Source: Anaerolineae bacterium
Lineage (GTDB): Bacteria; Chloroflexota; Anaerolineae; Promineifilales; Promineifilaceae
Assembly (NCBI GenBank): GCA_023954475.1
Contig: JAMLHW010000020.1
Coordinates: 1 to 64,000, forward strand
Reading direction: 5' to 3'
Length of the DNA: 64,000 bases
Of the stretch, positions 59,983 to 64,000 are shown piece after piece. The notes under the pieces were generated by a model. That model searched no databases and was not told the DNA's origin. It worked only from the letters and a program-made list of their open reading frames with translations. Each line of letters begins with the position of its first letter. The stretch's first letter is position 1. The position numbers were made by a program, and so were the translations under genes.

Positions 59983-61890
59983 ATGAGCAGACGGTTTGAA
60001 TTATGTATAGCGTTATTATTGTTGCTGTTGTTGTTGCTGGCTGGGTGTCAGCAAGCAGACCCGCCGGTTTTGATTATTGAACCACCCACACTGGCCGCTT
60101 ACGATACCGCACAGGCATTGCAGGAGACCGATCCACCGGAGCGCGATCTGGTGGCATTGGCAGCACGTCTGCAAGGCGTAACAGTAGGCGATTCGGCCGA
60201 ACAAACCTTCCAGATTGGTGATAGCGACCGCTTTTTCTATGTGGACGAAGACAATAACAGCAACGTCGAGACCACCGCCACGCTGCGTTATCAGTCAGAC
60301 ATACTCAATATGTGGATAGAGGATACCGCCAACGTGTCGGAACGCGCAGTGAACGAAGCCGCTGAAGTGCTGGAATCCCAGATCATACCGCAAACACGTG
60401 CCGCGTTTGGCGTTGAACGGCAACCAGGCCTCGATGGTGATGCCCGCGTCACCATTTTGCATCTCGATGATGCCGGTGGTACCGTTGCCGGCTACTTCTC
60501 GGCTGCCGACGCCTTTCCACAGGCCGCCAACCCGTTTTCCAATGAACGTGAAATGTTATACATCAGTTTTGCGCATGCGCCGCTGGGAAGCGAAATGTAC
60601 TATAAAGTGATTGCGCACGAAATGCAGCACATGGTGCACTGGAGTACTGACAGCAACGAGACCACCTGGCTGGATGAAGGTCTGGCCGAACTATCGGCCC
60701 ACATCAGCGGATATACAGACGAACCGTTCATCTCCGGTTTTGCTGCGACACCAGACACGCCTTTGACTAATTTCAGCTATGAAGAAGGTCAGTTTCCACA
60801 ACAGTATGGCGCGTCGTTTTTGTTTGCCGCTTATTTGCTCGATCGTTTTGGTAGGGATACGGTGCGGGCGATTGTTGAGCATCCGGCCAACGGCACGAAT
60901 GGCATCAATGCTGTTTTGGCCACTGTAGAAAAGCCAACGACATTTGACGAGGTATTTGCCGATTGGGTCGTTGCCAATTATCTGGCTGGACGGGAGTTGG
61001 GACGCGATCCGTATCGCTACACATCGGTTACTGTACCGTCTATAGACGTGGCAGCGCAGCATCGGCGTTTGCCGGTGAGTAACGCGGCCACTGTTAACCA
61101 GTTTGGCGTTGACTACGTCGAAATTGCGACGGATATGGCATTGACACTCACCTTCACGGGTTCGCAACAGACGCGGTTGCTGGATGCAGACCCGGTGAAC
61201 GGTGCGTATTATGTTTCTACTGTGCCGGCTGATGATTCCGACCTGACCTTGACGCGTGCTTTTGACTTGAGTACGGTGCCGACGGCGACGCTGGTCTTTC
61301 AGAATTGGTATGAAATTGAGACGGGTTGGGATTACGGCTATGTTTTGGCTTCGGCCGATAACGGAGTTTCATGGGATTTTCTGGAGACGATTTATACGAC
61401 CACAGCTAACCCGTACGGCAATTTGTATGGTCCGGGTCTGACGGGCGAAAGTGGTCGAGGAGGCGATTCGGCCGAATGGGCAGAACAACGCGCCGATCTC
61501 ACACCCTATGCCGGCGGTCCAGTACTGATTCGCTTTGAATACATCACAGACGACGCTGTCTATGAAGATGGATGGGCGCTTGATGAAATTGCCGTCCCGG
61601 AAATCGGTTACGTTGAAGATTTTGAGACTGATTTGGGTGGTTGGGATGCAGATGGCTTTGTCCGCCACACCAATCGACTGCCACAAACCTATGTTGTGCA
61701 AGCTATTCGCATTAGCGATGACGGCAATGTCATTGTCGAGCGTCTGCCGTTGGATGCGACGCAACGCGGCCAATTCGTTCTGCCAATGGGAGACGGAACC
61801 GAAGAGTTGGTGTTGGCAATTTCTGGCAACGCCCCAGTTACGGCAGTGCAGGCGGCGTACCAATATGAGATTGAACCGAGCAATCAATGA
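59983..61890 (+). CDS. Lipoprotein zinc metalloprotease
   Basis: The 635-residue protein begins with a lipobox signal (nine consecutive Leu, then AGCQQ, C22). The catalytic site is AHEMQHMVHW (HExxH at 212-216) with a third ligand Glu in WLDEGLAELSAH (E232), a gluzincin-like arrangement. Residues about 395-560 form a MAM/jelly-roll-type beta domain (FQNWYEIETGWDYGYVLASADNG ... RFEYITDDAVYEDGWALDEI), as in immune-inhibitor-A-like proteases, followed by a small C-terminal beta domain. It overlaps the next gene, a paralogue, by 4 nt (ATGA), so the two are cotranscribed. The substrate is unknown; it acts outside the membrane. Confidence 0.88.
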   Translation: MSRRFELCIALLLLLLLLLAGCQQADPPVLIIEPPTLAAYDTAQALQETDPPERDLVALAARLQGVTVGDSAEQTFQIGDSDRFFYVDEDNNSNVETTATLRYQSDILNMWIEDTANVSERAVNEAAEVLESQIIPQTRAAFGVERQPGLDGDARVTILHLDDAGGTVAGYFSAADAFPQAANPFSNEREMLYISFAHAPLGSEMYYKVIAHEMQHMVHWSTDSNETTWLDEGLAELSAHISGYTDEPFISGFAATPDTPLTNFSYEEGQFPQQYGASFLFAAYLLDRFGRDTVRAIVEHPANGTNGINAVLATVEKPTTFDEVFADWVVANYLAGRELGRDPYRYTSVTVPSIDVAAQHRRLPVSNAATVNQFGVDYVEIATDMALTLTFTGSQQTRLLDADPVNGAYYVSTVPADDSDLTLTRAFDLSTVPTATLVFQNWYEIETGWDYGYVLASADNGVSWDFLETIYTTTANPYGNLYGPGLTGESGRGGDSAEWAEQRADLTPYAGGPVLIRFEYITDDAVYEDGWALDEIAVPEIGYVEDFETDLGGWDADGFVRHTNRLPQTYVVQAIRISDDGNVIVERLPLDATQRGQFVLPMGDGTEELVLAISGNAPVTAVQAAYQYEIEPSNQ

Positions 61891-63986
61891 TGTTTGACGA
61901 TGATCAAGACCCCGTAACATCGAGCCGCAAGTGGGCAATTGTGCTCACATTTGCCGGTTGCGCCGTTTCATTTGCTTGCATGGCGTTGCTGATCATTGTT
62001 GCAGCAGCAGTTATCATGCTGCGCTCCAGTTTTAGTGGAGAAGACGATTCTCCCACCGTCACACCGGCTCTGGAAATGATGGCCACAGTGACCGCGACTG
62101 AACCGACAGCAATGGTTACCGCTATGCCAGTTATCACGGCTACGGAAATGATTGAGGAGACGGGCGAGTCCATATGGTCATCACTCGTTGACGACGGTGA
62201 CGATGATGTGAACCCGGATGTAGCTGTAGAAACAGAAGATGGCGCTGTTGAAAATGAGGCGGCATCGCTGTATTTGCCACCGCGCGATTATTATGAGGTC
62301 GCTCGGCGCATGGGCAGCGTCGATGTGGGAACGCGGACAGTGACCGGAACAATCTATTCGGCCGATGATATTGGCGCAGGTCATACATTCTTTGTCGATG
62401 ACCGCAAAATCAAAACCACGTTGGCCGCTGTCACCGATCGTACATACTTCTGGGTTGATAACCGGCTCAATGTCGATTTTGAGGTCGTTCAGGAAGCGGC
62501 TGATCGCTTTGAAGCCGAGTTTTACCCGGTAATTGTCGCTTTGTTTGGCGAGGAATGGTCGCCGGGCGTTGACGGCGATCCACATTTTTCAGTTGTCCAT
62601 TTGGCTGACAATGAGAGCGGCACTGAATTGGGCTTCTTCGTCTCATCCAATGAGTATCCGCGATCGATTGAACGATACTCGAATGAGCAAGAAGTTGTTT
62701 TTATGAATATGGATCGACTGGACTTTGATGAAGATTTGTATTTCGGTACGCTGGTACACGAAGTGCAGCATCTGATTCACTGGCAGCACGATTCGAATGA
62801 GGAAGCATGGCTGGATGAAGGATTGGGGCAGTTGGCGGAAGTCGTCGTGGGACTTGACACGGCGGGTTCGGCCGATTACATGGTTGCCACCGATACCCAA
62901 TTCAACGCCTGGGATTATGATGACAGTGCCATCTATGCTCATTATGGCGCATCATATCTGTTTTCCGTTTACTTATGGGAACAGTTGGGCGACGCCGCTA
63001 TCCGTGATTTGATCGCCGATCCGGTCAACGGTTTGGCATCAGTGCGCACCGTGTTGGCAAAATATCGTCCGCAGCAATCATTACAGGCGTTCATCAATGA
63101 TTGGATGTTCGCGAATCTGATCAACGATACGCGGCGCGATCCACGCTATGGGTATGAATCGATTCAAATTGGATTGCCACGCATCTATGAGCGGGTGAAA
63201 CAGGTTCCAACGACGGTTGAGGGCACGTTGGCGCCATTTGGCGTGCATTACATTGCTTTACAGCAGGCAGGACCGCTGACAGCAACGTTGACGGTTGACG
63301 ACACGGTAGAGTTGGTGCCGTCGCCGCCATCCGGCAATGACACGATATGGTATGTGCCGCCGACAGATAATTTGAACGCGATGATGACGACGGAACTGGA
63401 TTTAAGTGCTACGCAGTTGGCCGTGTTGTCGTTTGCTGCCTGGTATGAGTTGGAAGAGGGGTATGATTTCGCTTATGTGCTGGTTTCGGCCGATAACGGG
63501 TCAACTTGGGAGATTGTCGAGCCAAGTGATTCGGTGTGGGGTGAGTTTGGGCCGGCACTGGGCGGCAACAGCAATGAGAATGCGTCGGCCGAAAGTGGTT
63601 GGGTACGGCACGATATTGAGCTCGATCGATATGCTGGACAGCCCATTCTGGTGCGCATTGAGTTGTTGACTGATCTAGCGGTGAGTGGAGGTGGCATGGC
63701 TTTGGATGCGTTCACCCTGACCACAGACACCGGAGCGATCACGTTGCCGCCACAAGCATGGACGGGCAACGGTATTGTGCGGTTAGCGCCACAGCTGCCG
63801 CGAAGTTGGTCAGCATTCCTGATTCCCAACGACGAAGCGCAGTTTAGAGAGCCGGTCATACTCGATTTCACCATTCGGCCGACTTTGACGCTATCTGTTC
63901 CACCCGGCGGTGCCACCATGCTGATCACAACCGGTAGCGATTACGGCTCCGTTGCCGCCCCGTATCACTTATCGTTCGAGCGATAA
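61887..63986 (+). CDS. Membrane-anchored zinc metalloprotease, paralogue of the preceding gene
   Basis: The 699-residue protein has an N-terminal membrane segment (about 17-45, ILTFAGCAVSFACMALLIIVAAAVIML-like) and then an acidic, T/P-rich linker to about 125. The catalytic region is LVHEVQHLIHW (HExxH at 291-295) with WLDEGLGQLAEV (E311). The C-terminal part repeats the MAM-like domain (FAAWYELEEGYDFAYVLVSADNG) of its neighbour. It begins at ATG 61887, overlapping the upstream stop. Unlike its partner it is held by a transmembrane helix instead of lipid. It ends 14 bp before the window edge. Confidence 0.88.
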   Translation: MMFDDDQDPVTSSRKWAIVLTFAGCAVSFACMALLIIVAAAVIMLRSSFSGEDDSPTVTPALEMMATVTATEPTAMVTAMPVITATEMIEETGESIWSSLVDDGDDDVNPDVAVETEDGAVENEAASLYLPPRDYYEVARRMGSVDVGTRTVTGTIYSADDIGAGHTFFVDDRKIKTTLAAVTDRTYFWVDNRLNVDFEVVQEAADRFEAEFYPVIVALFGEEWSPGVDGDPHFSVVHLADNESGTELGFFVSSNEYPRSIERYSNEQEVVFMNMDRLDFDEDLYFGTLVHEVQHLIHWQHDSNEEAWLDEGLGQLAEVVVGLDTAGSADYMVATDTQFNAWDYDDSAIYAHYGASYLFSVYLWEQLGDAAIRDLIADPVNGLASVRTVLAKYRPQQSLQAFINDWMFANLINDTRRDPRYGYESIQIGLPRIYERVKQVPTTVEGTLAPFGVHYIALQQAGPLTATLTVDDTVELVPSPPSGNDTIWYVPPTDNLNAMMTTELDLSATQLAVLSFAAWYELEEGYDFAYVLVSADNGSTWEIVEPSDSVWGEFGPALGGNSNENASAESGWVRHDIELDRYAGQPILVRIELLTDLAVSGGGMALDAFTLTTDTGAITLPPQAWTGNGIVRLAPQLPRSWSAFLIPNDEAQFREPVILDFTIRPTLTLSVPPGGATMLITTGSDYGSVAAPYHLSFER

Positions 63987-64000
63987 CGGGTTATAACTGG

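Larger units (their letters stand above)
128..63882. repeat. Dispersed 8-bp palindrome TCGGCCGA, about 98 copies
   Basis: Reading the whole window by eye I counted about 98 copies of TCGGCCGA. The first starts at 128 and the last at 63875, a mean spacing near 650 bp. An 8-mer is expected about once in 64 kb. TCGGCCG followed by a base other than A was seen only about ten times, so the full octamer is the conserved unit; flanking T and A (TTCGGCCGAA) are common. Copies lie in genes on both strands and in all frames, and in many intergenic stretches. Long gaps: 2704-4984 (hsdM), 42401-46293 (composition-shifted block) and 56418-58651. It resembles the highly iterated palindromes of cyanobacteria (HIP1, a different sequence). 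Function unknown; the count is manual and may be off by a few. Confidence 0.95.

Noticed and set aside
60001-60045. TTG/CTG-repeat tract in a lipoprotein signal peptide as a phase-variation switch
   Set aside because: The units are three bases, so slippage would only change the leucine run and not the frame.

Overview
The window looks like chromosomal DNA of a bacterium in the phylum Chloroflexota, probably Anaerolineae-like. This is inferred from gene content, not from a marker gene. The supporting features are adjacent coenzyme F420 genes (cofD, cofC), RarA fused to a methyltransferase-like domain, many secreted or lipid-anchored proteins with META, FW (four-tryptophan) and Ig-like modules and T/P-rich linkers, and exported proteins ending in LPVIVK- or LPAVF-type tails. 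GC content appears moderate, in the mid-50s by eye.

The strongest signal is not a gene. The 8-bp palindrome TCGGCCGA (often TTCGGCCGAA) occurs about 98 times by hand count, where about one copy is expected by chance. It lies in coding DNA in all three frames (read as SAE/SAD, FGR/IGR, or RP) and between genes, often next to promoters. It is missing from only a few stretches. The longest gap, about 3.9 kb (42.4-46.3 kb), coincides with a composition-shifted block holding a mosaic surface protein and an astacin protease. This resembles the cyanobacterial HIP1 phenomenon with a different word.

Layout. 0.1-7.5 kb, minus strand: a type I restriction-modification operon (hsdR, a REP-associated transposase, hsdM, two-TRD hsdS, two small overlapping ORFs, a conserved hypothetical), strewn with 17-bp palindromes of the REP type. 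7.7-22 kb: housekeeping and maintenance genes (rarA fusion, tail-collar protein, argF, DEAD-box helicase with a long leader, AlbA_2-type regulator, YtxH-like and Nfu_N-like small proteins, DUF4126 and Yip1 membrane proteins, dynamin-like GTPase, sulfotransferase, zinc-ribbon protein overlapping dinB, tRNA-Glu). 22-29.8 kb: amidohydrolase, a tandem pair of Ser/Thr kinase-like proteins (one lacking the catalytic Asp, one fused to a formylglycine-generating-enzyme-like domain), rph-cofD-cofC-thioesterase with overlapping ends, and a small lipoprotein.

29.9-42.2 kb: an envelope region with a five-META lipoprotein, UbiB-like kinase, holin-like membrane protein, a lipoprotein with duplicated modules around a META domain, and two tandem solute-binding-protein/FW/Ig fusions. 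42.7-45.6 kb: the palindrome-free block. 45.8-54 kb: cation-chloride cotransporter-like permease, VapBC-type pair, GlcD/Fe-S fusion oxidoreductase, DUF368 lipid-carrier transporter, HAD hydrolase and rpsU. 54-64 kb: clan GH-A-like lipoprotein, membrane protein, FabH with a basic tail, DNRLRE/FN3 exported protein, and two overlapping surface metalloproteases.

Recurrent regulatory features are extended -10 promoters (TGnTATAAT-like), sometimes so near the start codon that the mRNA would be leaderless, and ordinary hairpin/U-tract terminators.
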